From contig NZ_VHQG01000002.1 in the NCBI RefSeq assembly GCF_006517435.1, positions 286,655 to 350,654 of the forward strand: a stretch of 64,000 nucleotides of DNA. The letters are read 5' to 3'. The stretch is from Schumannella soli. Its GTDB lineage: Bacteria; Actinomycetota; Actinomycetes; Actinomycetales; Microbacteriaceae. Position 1 is the stretch's first letter, and the number at the start of each line of letters is the position of its first letter. Below, piece by piece: positions 1-9,469 of this stretch. The position numbers were made by a program, and so were the translations under genes. The notes under the pieces were generated by a model. It made no database searches, was not told where the DNA came from, and was given only the letters and a program-made list of their open reading frames with translations.

Positions 1-273
1 GCGGTCGGCCTCGATGCGCTTCGCCTGGTCGACGTTGTGCCGGGCGAGCAGCAGGTACTCCTCGCGGGCTCCGAGGCGCAGCACCTCGAGGTCGTAGTCG
101 CGGCGGTCGCGCAGCGCGGCGACGATGAGCAGGTTCTTCACTGCCATGCGCACGGCCGAGCGGGCGAGCAGCAGACCGTCGGCGAGCACCTGGTCGATCG
201 GTGTCGGCGGCAGCGGAGCCGGCGGCTCGAAGGTGCCGAGATCGGCGCGACGGCGGCGGCGGAACCAGGCCAT
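1..273 (-). CDS. Hypothetical protein, N-terminal part only
   Basis: This gene runs off the left edge of the window, so only its first 91 codons are seen. The start is ATG at 273, with a GAGGAG ribosome site six bases upstream. The protein opens MAWFRRRR, continues with a Pro-rich stretch (about residues 18-25) and then becomes helical and rich in Leu, Ala and Arg. I recognise no domain. It is divergent from the ABC exporter that starts at 476. The clear ribosome site and coherent codon use make it likely real. Its function is unknown and its C-terminus is outside the window. Confidence 0.55.
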   Translation of the reverse strand, partial: MAWFRRRRRADLGTFEPPAPLPPTPIDQVLADGLLLARSAVRMAVKNLLIVAALRDRRDYDLEVLRLGAREEYLLLARHNVDQAKRIEADR

Positions 274-475
274 CGGCACTCCTCTCGATCCTGCGGCCAT
301 GCAGAATCCCAGGCTAGTCGTCGGCGGACGTCACCATTCATAGCCGAGTCGGGGTATGCCGCATAGCTCCGGCATAGCCGCCGTCCCTAGCTTCCGGAAC
401 CGGGAGCGCAGCGCTCCGCACCGCATCCGGCGTCCCGCGCCGTGACCAGACCTCCCGGGTCTGGAGAGGAGAACC

Positions 476-2068
476 ATGTTCGGCAGGTACCTGCGTCGCG
501 AACTCGGCAACCGCCGACGGCAGACCGTGATCATCGCGATCGGGATGGCGCTCGCCGTCGCGCTCGTGATCGTCGTGAACGCCGTCTCGGCGGGCGTGAA
601 GGACGCGCAGTCGCAGGCGCTCGCCTCGGTCTACGGCGTCGGCACCGACATCACGGTGACCGCGACGCCGCAGCGCCCCTCCACCGCGGGCGGCGCCGGA
701 CCGCAGCAGTTCGACTTCGGCGCCGACTCCGGGGCGACCTCGAGCGACGGCGAGAGCCAGTCGGTCAGCCAGTCGCGCCTCGAGGTGTCGCGCGGCAGCG
801 GAACGCTCACCGCGGCGAACCTCGCCACGGTGCAGAAGACGAGCGGCGTCAGCTCGGCGACCGGCGTGCTCAGCCTCAGCAACTCGACGTTCTCGGGAAC
901 CCTGCCGATGTTCCAGCAGGGCCAGTCCGGCCAGCAGGGCGGCTTCGGGCCGCAGAGCGGCTCGGGCTCCGGCACGTCGGACTCGGCCCCCACCGGCGGC
1001 GCCGACGGCGCGGGCGGCAGCTCCTTCGGCATCGACTCGTTCACGGTGCTGGGCGTCGACCCGACCGCGGATGCCGTGGGCCCGCTGTCGGCCGTGACAC
1101 TGAGCGACGGCGTCGGGCTCGCGAAGACGGATGTCGGCAAGGACGTCGCCGTGCTCGACAGCAGCTACGCCACCACCGAGGATCTGAAGGTCGGCGACAC
1201 GATCACCCTCGCCTCGACCTCCTTCGAGATCGTCGGCATCGTCGCCTCCACCGACTCCTCATCGGAGACCGCGTCGAACGTCTACATCCCGCTCGATGTC
1301 GCGCAGACCCTCAGCGGCGAGACGGATGCGCTGACGAGCATCTACGTCAGCGCCGACTCCGCCTCCGACATCGACACCGTGCAGGCCTCGCTCGAGAAGA
1401 AGCTCAGCGATGCGACCGTCAGCACCCAGGCCGACCTCGCCTCGACCGTCTCCGGCTCGCTCGCGAACGCCGGCAGTCTCGTCGCGAACCTCGGCACCTG
1501 GCTGTCGATCCTGGTGCTCGCGGCGGCGTTCCTCATCGCGATCCTGTTCACGATCTCGGGCGTCACGCGGCGCACCCGCGAGTTCGGCACGCTCAAGGCG
1601 ATCGGCTGGTCGAACCGCCGCATCGTCGGCCAGGTCGCGGGCGAGAGCCTCGTGCAGGGGCTGATCGGCGGCGCCGTCGGCGCAGTCGTCGGACTCGCCG
1701 GCGTGCTCGTGGTCAACCTCGTCGCGCCCACGCTCAGCGCCTCGGTCGGCTCGACCCGCGGCGGCTTCGGCGGGATGGGCGGCGGCGCGGCCGCCGGCGC
1801 GGCTCCGACCGCGGCCGCGTCGGCGGCGAGCGGCTCCGGCAGCGGAACGGACGAGGCGGCCGGCATGACCGGCGGCCCCGGCTTCGGCGGCGGGATGGGC
1901 GGATCGAGCGCGAGCACGACCGACATCGCCCTGCACGCACCGATCACGGTGTGGATCATCGCCTCGGCCGTCGGCCTCGCGGTGCTCGGCGGACTGCTCG
2001 CCGGCGCGATCGGCGGATGGCGGGCCTCGCGCCTGCGCCCCGCCGAGGCGCTGCGCTCGGTCGCGTGA
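476..2068 (+). CDS. ABC transporter permease, MacB/FtsX type
   Basis: Inner-membrane permease of a MacB/LolC-like efflux system, 530 aa. There is one membrane helix near the N-terminus (about 17-41), a long extracytoplasmic domain (about 42-335), and three further helices near 341-362, 393-420 and 488-513, which is the usual 1+3 layout. The stretch before the second helix pair contains the conserved RTREFGTLKAIGWS motif that couples to the ATPase. Two low-complexity Gly/Ser/Ala-rich inserts lie in the outer domain (about 150-185) and between helices 3 and 4 (about 425-480). They are longer than usual and may be surface linkers. The start is preceded by GGAGAGGAG. The cognate ATPase follows 69 bases downstream. 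The substrate cannot be read from sequence; antibiotic, peptide or lipid export are all possible. Confidence 0.85.
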   Translation: MFGRYLRRELGNRRRQTVIIAIGMALAVALVIVVNAVSAGVKDAQSQALASVYGVGTDITVTATPQRPSTAGGAGPQQFDFGADSGATSSDGESQSVSQSRLEVSRGSGTLTAANLATVQKTSGVSSATGVLSLSNSTFSGTLPMFQQGQSGQQGGFGPQSGSGSGTSDSAPTGGADGAGGSSFGIDSFTVLGVDPTADAVGPLSAVTLSDGVGLAKTDVGKDVAVLDSSYATTEDLKVGDTITLASTSFEIVGIVASTDSSSETASNVYIPLDVAQTLSGETDALTSIYVSADSASDIDTVQASLEKKLSDATVSTQADLASTVSGSLANAGSLVANLGTWLSILVLAAAFLIAILFTISGVTRRTREFGTLKAIGWSNRRIVGQVAGESLVQGLIGGAVGAVVGLAGVLVVNLVAPTLSASVGSTRGGFGGMGGGAAAGAAPTAAASAASGSGSGTDEAAGMTGGPGFGGGMGGSSASTTDIALHAPITVWIIASAVGLAVLGGLLAGAIGGWRASRLRPAEALRSVA

Positions 2069-2137
2069 CCGCCGCATCCACCCCTCACCTTCGACGCAAT
2101 CGAACCTCGACCCACTGACTCCGAGACGGAGAACCGC

Positions 2138-2809
<672 letters not shown>

Positions 2810-2834
2810 GCGCCGCGAGGGCGTCCGGCACGCG

Positions 2835-3545
2835 TCAGCGGCGCGGCCGGGCGCCCTCGAACTCGAGCAGCGCGAGCTTCGCCTCGGTTCCGCCGAGGTA
2901 CTGGCCGATCGTGCCGTCGGTGCGCACGACGCGGTGGCAGGGCACGACGATCGGCAGCGGGTTCGTCGCGCAGGCCGTGCCGACGGCGCGAACGGCCTTC
3001 GGGCTGCCCGTCGCGGTGGCGACCTCGGCGTAGCTCTCGGTGCGGCCGAAGGGGATGTGCGGCAGGTGCTCGACGACCGAACGTCGGAAGCCCGCTGTGA
3101 GCCGCAGATCGAGCGGCAGGTCGAAGCTCCGGCGGCGTCCGGCGAAGTACTCGTCGAGCTGGCGCGCGACGTGACCCGTCCGGGCGGGACTGCGCAGGAT
3201 GCGCGGGCTGACCTTCTCGGCCAGCGTCGCCAGCACCCGCTCGTGATCTTCGATCGCGAACGCGACGCGCACGAGGCCGGCGGCGGTCGCCGCGAGCAGC
3301 AGCGATCCGTAGGGCGAGTCGATCTCGCGGTAGGCGATCTCGTCGAGCCCTTCCGCCGCGGCGGCCCGCTCGAGTCGGGCGTGCAGGGCGGCGAGACGGG
3401 CGGGGTCGTCACCGTCGGGATCGGGGGATGCGGGCGCGCGCAACGCCGCCACCAGAGCCGCGTCGGCTTCGGTCGTGTCGTCCGCGGTCGTCCCGGCCAC
3501 GTCATCCACGGTCGTCTCGTGCTCGGTCTTCTCGTGCTCGGTCAT
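2835..3545 (-). CDS. ogt: Methylated-DNA-[protein]-cysteine S-methyltransferase
   Basis: Suicide DNA-repair enzyme that moves the alkyl group from O6-alkylguanine to its own cysteine. The acceptor is Cys203 in the PCHRV motif, followed by the usual Gly and Lys-Leu-Ala-Leu-Leu stretch; an RAVG helix-turn-helix arginine finger lies before it. The protein is 236 aa, longer than typical Ogt (about 170), because of an acidic Thr/Asp/Glu-rich leader of about 60 residues that may be dispensable. The start codon overlaps the stop of the upstream ECF sigma factor gene by four bases (ATGA), so translation is coupled. This pairing suggests shared control. The substrate preference cannot be deduced. Confidence 0.9.
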   Translation of the reverse strand: MTEHEKTEHETTVDDVAGTTADDTTEADAALVAALRAPASPDPDGDDPARLAALHARLERAAAAEGLDEIAYREIDSPYGSLLLAATAAGLVRVAFAIEDHERVLATLAEKVSPRILRSPARTGHVARQLDEYFAGRRRSFDLPLDLRLTAGFRRSVVEHLPHIPFGRTESYAEVATATGSPKAVRAVGTACATNPLPIVVPCHRVVRTDGTIGQYLGGTEAKLALLEFEGARPRR

Positions 3546-4066
3546 CGTCCTTCTCCGTCCGTCGTTCTCGTGAGCGGAGCCGTCTGCGTCGCGGCGCCGA
3601 GGCGCTCGCGCAGGGCCTTCACTCCGTCGGAGGCCGCCTTGCGCGCGGCGGCGGGGGTTCCGCCGATCACGCGCGCGACCTCCTCGTGGGGGAGTCCGAC
3701 GAGGTGGTGGTAGGCCACCGCCTGCCGCTGCCGGTCGGGCAGCGCCGCGACCGCGCGCAGCAGGTCGAGGTCGCCGAGCGGACCGGATCGTGCCGGCGCC
3801 GGGCGGTCGGCGATCTCCTCCGCCGGAACGGCCCGTCGGGCACGCGCCCGGATCAGGTCGATCGAGCGGCGGTGTGCGATCGTCACGAGCCAGGCCTCGA
3901 CGTTCGCGTCGCCGGGCAGCTCGTCATAGCCGCGCAGCGCCGAGAGGAAGGTCTCGCTCCAGGCGTCGTCCGCGTCATCCCCGCCGACCAGCGCCCGGCA
4001 GACGCGCAGCACGGTCGGCCCGTGCCGCTGCACGATCACCTCGAAGGGCTCTGTCGTCATTCCCAC
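3542..4066 (-). CDS. ECF-type RNA polymerase sigma factor
   Basis: Group 4 sigma-70 family protein of 174 aa. Region 2 spans about residues 8-75, with the DDADDAWSETFL and AWLVTIAHRRSIDLIR elements. Region 4 spans about 105-160, with a helix-turn-helix in the LPHEEVARVIGGTPAAARK stretch. Two starts are possible: GTG at 4066 or ATG at 4060 (two codons in); neither has a strong ribosome site. No anti-sigma factor gene is adjacent, and the next gene in the same direction is ogt, overlapping by four bases. The sigma factor may therefore be part of an alkylation or general stress unit. It lies 44 bases downstream of the LuxR-type regulator and could be co-transcribed with it. Confidence 0.88.
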   Translation of the reverse strand: MGMTTEPFEVIVQRHGPTVLRVCRALVGGDDADDAWSETFLSALRGYDELPGDANVEAWLVTIAHRRSIDLIRARARRAVPAEEIADRPAPARSGPLGDLDLLRAVAALPDRQRQAVAYHHLVGLPHEEVARVIGGTPAAARKAASDGVKALRERLGAATQTAPLTRTTDGEGR

Positions 4067-4110
4067 ACCCGGTAGTCGTCGGCGGCGGCGCGGATGTGAG
4101 GTCGGGGCAT

Positions 4111-7107
4111 TCAGCGGATGGCCGGGTCGAGTGGGCGGTGGCGTGCGGCGACGTGCCGTGCGGCCTCGGTGCGGTTCGCGGCGCCGAGCTTGCGCAGGAT
4201 CGCGGAGACGTGCACGCTCACCGTCTTGCGGCTGATGAAGAGACGGTCGGCGATCTGGCCGTTGCTGAGCCCCTCGGCGACGAGGCCGAGCACCTCGACC
4301 TCGCGAGCGGTCAGATGCTCGGCGGTGCCGGCCGTCGCCGCCGACATCGCATCGTCACCCTCGTCCTTCGCGGCGACGGCGCGCGGGAACGCCTCGACCG
4401 TCACTCCCGCCGCGTGCAGCAGTTCGACGGCAGCTCCGCCGATCGCGCCCGCGTCGAGGGCTCGCGCCTCGGCGAGCAGCTCGTGAAGCGCGGCGACGGC
4501 TCGCGCGCGGGTGCGGTCGTCCCCGTCGCGCAGCAGGGCCTCCGCGGCGCCGAGGCGCACCCGCAGCACCACGGCGATCGGGGCGCCGCACTCCGGGTGG
4601 GCCGCGGCGGCGAGGGCCGCGTCCCAGAGCGCGAGGTCGTCACCGGCACCCGAGGCGCCGCCCAGCCAGGCCTCGGCCGCGCCGAGCCAGATCGTCGCGT
4701 TCGCGCCGTAGCCGTCGAGCTCGAGCCGGTGTCGCAGCGCGGTCTCCTGCTCGGCACCGGCGTGCGCGTCGCCGTCACGGCGGCGCAGCGCCGAGAGCGC
4801 CCGCGCCGCCGCGAGATCGGCGGGCAGCGCCCAGCCGGCGATGCGCTCCCGTTCGGTCGCGAATAGCGGGGCGAGCGCGGCCAGCGCCGCCTCCGGGTCG
4901 CCGAGCGCGAGATGCAGCTCGGCCAGATCGGCGGCCAGCGCGAGCCGCTCCTGCAGGTTCGAGTTGTCGGCGGCGGGGATGTCATCGGCCAGCCGCGATG
5001 CCGCTGCGAGGTCGCCGCGGTTCACGGCCGAGCGCAGCAGTTCACGGCGCAGGTAGGCCGCGAACTGGCTCGGCGGATCCTGGTCGAGTGCGGCCGAGGC
5101 GAGCGCGTCGGCGCGGTCCCACTCGCCGAGCGCGTAGAGCGGCTCGGCCGCGTTGACGGCGAGGATCGCGCCGGTCGAGCGCTCGACGCCGAGCTCGCGC
5201 GCGACCCGGTGCCCTTCCTCGGCGACCTCGAGCGCCTCGGCGAAGCGGCCGTGCACGTAGAGCGCATCCGACCAGTTCGTGTAGTACCGCAGTCGCGCCG
5301 AGGGGTCGGCCGCGGCGATCGCGCGCGCGAGCTCGAAATCGCGCTCCGCCTGCGCGAACTCGCCGTGCAGGGCGCGGGTGCCGCCGAGGATGGTCGCCGC
5401 GATCGAGCGCACCCGCGTCGCCTCCTCGGGGGCGATGTCGAGGGCCGAGCCGGCCAGCTCGATCGCCGCGTGCGCGTCGCCGGTGATCATCGTCTCGGCG
5501 GCGAGCTCGACGCGGATCGAGGCTTCCAGTCGCGCGTCCGTTCCGGCGGGCAGCCGCTCGATCTCGGCCAGGGCGGCACGGTAGACGTCGAGCGATCCGG
5601 CCCGGTGGTCGTGCGTCAGCACCGTGCCGCGGATGCGCAGCAGTCGCGCCCGCAGCAGCGGGTCGTCACCGGGCACGGCGAGGGCGCGGTCGATCGCCGC
5701 GAGGGCGGGCGCGGTCGCGCCCGAGCTGCGCCAGGCGGACGCGACCCAGCTGAGCAGGGTCGCCAGGTCGGCGCCGGCGGTCGCGGCCGGGTCGCTGACG
5801 CGCGGCCACAGCGCGACGGCGCGCTCGCCGATGCGCGCGGCGGTCGCGTAGGCGCCGGTCTCGCGGCTGCAGGTCATCGCCTCGATCGCGTCGGCGAAGG
5901 CGCGCTCGTCGTCGCCCGCCGCGATGCGGTGCTCCGCGATGCTGACGACGCGCGCGGCTGTCGCACCGCCGACCTCCTTCAGCCGCTCGAGCGCATCCGC
6001 GTAGGCCGCGTGGGCGCGCAGCAGAGCGCCCGGCAGCACCTCCTCGAGCACGGCGTCGCGCACGAGCGCGTGCCGGAACACGTAGGTCGCGCCGTCGACG
6101 CGCAGCACGCCGACATCGCGGGCGCGGCGGATCGCCTCGTCGAAGTCGTCGCTGTCGAGCGGCGATACCGCTTCGGCCAGCGCGTGGTCGACGCGCGTGC
6201 CGCCGACCGCGAGCAGCCGCACGAGCGAGCGGGCGGTCTCGTCGAGGGTGCCGTAGCGCGCCAGCAGCACGGCGCGCAGCGGGTCGGGCACCTCGGCGGC
6301 CGCGACGTCGGTCGTCGCCAGCTCTTCGACGTAGAAGGGGATGCCCTCGCTGCGGCGGTGCAGCTCGGCCAGCGCCGCCGGGGTCGGCGTCCGACCGAGC
6401 ACCTGCGCCGCCTGCTCCCGCACCTCGGCTCGGCTCAGTCGGCCGATCGTGAGCCGCTCGACCCGACGGCTGCGCTCGAACTCGGCCACGAGGGAGCGCA
6501 GCGCATCCCGCGACCACAGCTCGTCGTCGCGGAAGGTCAGCACGAGCAGCAGTGGAACGTCGTCGACGACCCGCGCGACCAGCCGCAGCAGGTCGAGAGT
6601 GCCGGGATCGGCCCAGTGCGCGTCTTCGATCACGAGCAGCAGCGGGCGCTGCTCGGCGAGGGTCGCGAACAGCCGGATGACGACGTCGCCGAGCACGTTG
6701 ACCCCGCGCACCGCTCCGGTCGCGGCGCGGCCCTCCTCGTCGAGTCGATCGCCCTCGAGGAAGGCGCGGATGAACGGGGCGCCCGGCCCGGCGGCGTCGA
6801 GCACCGCATCGGAGCCGAACTCGAGCGCGAGGCAGCGCAGCAGCTCGGGCAGCGGGGCGTAGGGAGCCGACTCGGCGGCGAGGTCGACGCAGTGGCCGGT
6901 CGCGATGACGGGGGCCGGAGCGCCGGCGGCGAGCGCGGCGGCCGCGGCACGGTGCCGGGTCTCGGCGATCAGGCGCGATTTGCCGATCCCGGCCTCGCCC
7001 GCGACGAGCGCGATCCGCGTCGAGCCCGCTCGCGATTCGGCCACGAGGGCGTCCAGGCGCGCCAGCTCGGCCTCACGGCCGATCATGCGGGGCGCCGCGC
7101 GATTCAC
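4111..7107 (-). CDS. LuxR-family regulator with AAA ATPase domain (LAL type)
   Basis: Large ATP-binding LuxR regulator of about 998 aa. I chose GTG at 7107 (or ATG at 7086) because the family-typical opening MIGREAEL lies there; the longer open frame upstream is low-complexity. Order: ATPase with Walker A GEAGIGKS (about 35-42) and a Walker [13 protein letters not shown], a long helical TPR-like middle rich in Ala and Glu, and a C-terminal LuxR helix-turn-helix (last 65 residues, starting [15 protein letters not shown]). Such proteins are usually ligand- or signal-controlled activators. The targets are unknown. The ECF sigma factor starts 44 bases after its stop on the same strand, so a regulatory operon is possible. 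Confidence 0.85.
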   Translation of the reverse strand: MNRAAPRMIGREAELARLDALVAESRAGSTRIALVAGEAGIGKSRLIAETRHRAAAAALAAGAPAPVIATGHCVDLAAESAPYAPLPELLRCLALEFGSDAVLDAAGPGAPFIRAFLEGDRLDEEGRAATGAVRGVNVLGDVVIRLFATLAEQRPLLLVIEDAHWADPGTLDLLRLVARVVDDVPLLLVLTFRDDELWSRDALRSLVAEFERSRRVERLTIGRLSRAEVREQAAQVLGRTPTPAALAELHRRSEGIPFYVEELATTDVAAAEVPDPLRAVLLARYGTLDETARSLVRLLAVGGTRVDHALAEAVSPLDSDDFDEAIRRARDVGVLRVDGATYVFRHALVRDAVLEEVLPGALLRAHAAYADALERLKEVGGATAARVVSIAEHRIAAGDDERAFADAIEAMTCSRETGAYATAARIGERAVALWPRVSDPAATAGADLATLLSWVASAWRSSGATAPALAAIDRALAVPGDDPLLRARLLRIRGTVLTHDHRAGSLDVYRAALAEIERLPAGTDARLEASIRVELAAETMITGDAHAAIELAGSALDIAPEEATRVRSIAATILGGTRALHGEFAQAERDFELARAIAAADPSARLRYYTNWSDALYVHGRFAEALEVAEEGHRVARELGVERSTGAILAVNAAEPLYALGEWDRADALASAALDQDPPSQFAAYLRRELLRSAVNRGDLAAASRLADDIPAADNSNLQERLALAADLAELHLALGDPEAALAALAPLFATERERIAGWALPADLAAARALSALRRRDGDAHAGAEQETALRHRLELDGYGANATIWLGAAEAWLGGASGAGDDLALWDAALAAAAHPECGAPIAVVLRVRLGAAEALLRDGDDRTRARAVAALHELLAEARALDAGAIGGAAVELLHAAGVTVEAFPRAVAAKDEGDDAMSAATAGTAEHLTAREVEVLGLVAEGLSNGQIADRLFISRKTVSVHVSAILRKLGAANRTEAARHVAARHRPLDPAIR

Positions 7108-7183
7108 CTGCTCATGGTGCCACGCACCCCCGACATCCTCCGGGGCGGGCGGGTGGCCGCCGGCCGCACGTCCTCGCGCGACG

Positions 7184-7227
7184 GAGCGGGGCGGGGATGC
7201 CCGTGCCGGCGCATCCCCGCCCCGCTC
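7184..7227. terminator. Strong hairpin, likely terminator of the small gene at 7266-7508
   Basis: Two perfectly complementary 17-base arms (7184-7200 and 7211-7227) flank a 10-base loop. The hairpin begins 39 bases after the stop of the minus-strand small gene and ends 77 bases before the LuxR regulator start, so it would stop transcription entering the regulator. No clear U-tract follows, which is common for high-GC actinobacteria. Confidence 0.7.
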
Positions 7228-7265
7228 GTCGTCACCGGCGCCCCGGGCGCCGCGGTGCCCGGCGT

Positions 7266-7508
7266 TCAGCCGTGCACCGCGTGTCGGCTGCACTCCGACA
7301 CCGCCCGAGGAGCGGACGTCCGGTGCGTCGGCGCGAGCAGCGAGCGCAGCGCCGCCGCGCCGCCGGACAGGAGGTGCTGACGGCCACGGTGGCGCTGTGT
7401 CGGAACGGCTCGCTCGCGGGCGATGCGGGCGCGCTCCGCCGCGAGCTCCAGCTCGTGCTCGTGGTGCTCACGGAGGTGGGAGAAGGAGAACTCGGTCACG
7501 ATGCTCAT
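7266..7508 (-). CDS. Small hypothetical protein, 80 aa
   Basis: Short frame opening [19 protein letters not shown]. It has a charged helical N-terminal half (residues 8-35, rich in Glu, His, Arg) and a basic tail. ATG at 7508 is preferred; an in-frame GTG lies three codons earlier. GAGCGGA lies upstream at a loose distance. The perfect hairpin 39 bases beyond its stop supports a real transcript ending here. I recognise no family and found no metal-binding or catalytic motif, although the N-terminal His cluster is notable beside a metal-type permease. It is divergent from the permease gene. Confidence 0.5.
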   Translation of the reverse strand: MSIVTEFSFSHLREHHEHELELAAERARIARERAVPTQRHRGRQHLLSGGAAALRSLLAPTHRTSAPRAVSECSRHAVHG

Positions 7509-7614
7509 GACGACCACGATCCGCTCTGAGGCACGGGCGCGGCATCCGGAGGATGCCCTATTCGAGCGGCCTGCCTACCTCAGATCCGTCAGGTCGAGCG
7601 CTTACCCTTCACGG

Positions 7615-8640
7615 GTGGTCCTGACGCGCGAGCCGACGGTCGCGCCCTCGCGTCGGCGCACCCCCTGGCGCGCGCTCGTGATCCTCGCCGGAATCCTGGT
7701 GGTGCTGATCGGCGTGCGCGTCGCCACGCCGGGCAGCGGCATCAGCCTGACCGACATCGCGCAGGACTTCGTCACGCTCTCGCTCAGCGTCGTGATCGAG
7801 TCGCTGCCCTTCGTGATCCTCGGCGTGCTCATCTCGACCGTCGTGCAGCTCTGGGTGCCCGACCGCTGGTTCTTCGCCGTGCTGCCGCGCAACGGCCTGC
7901 TGCGCCGGGGCGTCCTCTCGCTGCTCGGCGTGCTGCTGCCGGTCTGCGAGTGCGGCAACGTGCCGCTCGCCCGCGGCCTCGTCGTGCGCGGGCTCAGCGT
8001 GCCCGAGGCGATGACCTTCCTGCTCGCGGCGCCGATCCTCAACCCGATCACGATCGTCACCACCGTGCAGGCCTTCGGCTGGAGCGACGGGATCGTCGTC
8101 TGGCGGGTGCTCGGCGGCTTCCTCATCGCGAACGCGGTCGGCTGGCTGCTGACCCGGCATCCCGACCCCGACTCGCTGCTGACGCCCGATTTCCGGGCGG
8201 CCTGCGCCGCGCACGCCCACGACGTCGACGACCGCGCGCACCGGCTGCGCCGCGGCGCCGGCATGGTGACCGCCGAGATGAGCGCCGTGCTGCCGGCGCT
8301 GTTCGTGGGCTCGGCGCTCGCCGGGCTCATCCAGGTCGCGATCTCGCGCGAGGCCCTCGTCGCGCTCGGCGGCGACCCGGTGCTCAGCGTGCTGGCCCTC
8401 ATGACGCTCGCCTTCGTCGTGGCCATGTGCTCGAACGTCGACGCCTTCTTCGTGCTGTCGCTCGGCTCGACGTTCTCGCCGGGCGCGATCGTCGCCTTCC
8501 TCGTCTTCGGGCCGATGATCGACGTGAAGATGCTCGCGCTCATGCGCACGACCTTCACGGCGCGCACGCTCGTCGTGGTCACGGCCGTGGTCGCGCTCGC
8601 CGTCGCCGCCCTCGGATTGGGGTTGAACCTTGCGCGCTGA
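7615..8640 (+). CDS. YraQ/UPF0718-type permease
   Basis: Integral membrane protein of about 341 aa with roughly eight to nine helices, of the DUF318/UPF0718 (YraQ, ArsP-like) permease family. The hallmark cysteine motif PVCECGNVPLARG is present at about residues 109-121 (Cys111, Cys113), with the matching ILNPI motif in a helix about 25 residues later and a second half containing MCSNVDAFFVLS. GTG at 7615 is my start; the longer upstream frame is Ser/Arg-rich and unlikely. TACCCT sits seven bases before it, so a leaderless transcript is possible. The next gene overlaps by 11 bases and belongs to TIGR03943, the usual partner. Members are thought to move metal(loid) species, but the substrate here is unknown. 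Confidence 0.85.
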   Translation: MVLTREPTVAPSRRRTPWRALVILAGILVVLIGVRVATPGSGISLTDIAQDFVTLSLSVVIESLPFVILGVLISTVVQLWVPDRWFFAVLPRNGLLRRGVLSLLGVLLPVCECGNVPLARGLVVRGLSVPEAMTFLLAAPILNPITIVTTVQAFGWSDGIVVWRVLGGFLIANAVGWLLTRHPDPDSLLTPDFRAACAAHAHDVDDRAHRLRRGAGMVTAEMSAVLPALFVGSALAGLIQVAISREALVALGGDPVLSVLALMTLAFVVAMCSNVDAFFVLSLGSTFSPGAIVAFLVFGPMIDVKMLALMRTTFTARTLVVVTAVVALAVAALGLGLNLAR

Positions 8641-9469
8641 CCGTCTCGTGGCCCGGTGGATCGGACCGCTGCTCGCCCTCGTCGCCGTCGTCGCCACGCT
8701 CTGGCTCGCCGCGACCGGCAAGCTCGCGCTCTACATCCACCCGCGCTACACGGTCTTCGCGGTCGTCATGGCGGTGATCGGCGGCGTCGCCGTGCTGGCG
8801 GGGTCGTTCTTCCTGCTGCGCAAGGACGCGAAGGATGCGCGCGCCGCGGTTCATGATCACGCCGACCACGACCACGCCGACCACGCCGACCACAGCGACG
8901 CCGCGCACGACCACGACCACGACGAGATCGGCCCCGGCCTGCTCGCGCGCCCGCGCCTGCTGCGCTCGCTGACCGTCGGACGCGTGCTGATCATCGCCGG
9001 AGCACTCGTCGCCCTGCTCATCCTGCCGCCCGCCGCGCTGACCTCCGCGACCGCGCAGAACCGCGCTCTCGCGACCTCCGCCGACGCCCTGCAGGCGCCC
9101 GCCGCGAACCTCGTCGGCACCGACACCTCGAAGTTCACGGTCAAGGACTGGGCCTCGCTGCTGCGCTCCGGCGGCGAGAGCGCCGTCGCCGGGCAGACCG
9201 TGCAGATCAGCGGCTACCTGCTCGACAACGGCGATGCGGATGTGGTCTACGTCGCCCGCCTCATGGTCACCTGCTGCGCCGTCGACGCCCAGCCGGTCGG
9301 CGTGCCCGTGTACCTGCCCGACTGGAAGAAGGACCACAAGGCGAACAGCTGGGTGAAGCTGACCGGCAGGTTCCAGCAGAACCCGAGCGGATCCGGCGCC
9401 GTGCCGGTCGTGATCGTGCCGAGCGAGTTCGCCGGCATCTCCGAGCCCGACCAGCCCTACGTCTACTGA
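8630..9469 (+). CDS. TIGR03943 family membrane protein, permease partner
   Basis: 279-aa protein with two N-terminal helices (about 8-28 and 37-60), a third near 115-135, and a C-terminal extracytoplasmic domain containing VTCCAVDAQPVG. Between helices 2 and 3 is a His/Asp-rich loop (about 75-97) with many HDH and HADH units, a likely metal-binding segment. The start is TTG at 8630, inside the upstream permease gene, so translation is coupled. TIGR03943 proteins are regularly encoded next to YraQ-type permeases and are presumed subunits. The two consecutive Cys and the His loop together suggest metal handling. That is inference, not shown for this family member. Confidence 0.85.
   Translation: MRADRLVARWIGPLLALVAVVATLWLAATGKLALYIHPRYTVFAVVMAVIGGVAVLAGSFFLLRKDAKDARAAVHDHADHDHADHADHSDAAHDHDHDEIGPGLLARPRLLRSLTVGRVLIIAGALVALLILPPAALTSATAQNRALATSADALQAPAANLVGTDTSKFTVKDWASLLRSGGESAVAGQTVQISGYLLDNGDADVVYVARLMVTCCAVDAQPVGVPVYLPDWKKDHKANSWVKLTGRFQQNPSGSGAVPVVIVPSEFAGISEPDQPYVY

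Noticed and set aside
7423..7614. An N-terminal extension of the YraQ-type permease
   Set aside because: The extra 64 codons are Ser/Arg/Trp-rich, overlap the divergent small gene and have no ribosome site. GTG 7615 gives the family-like start.
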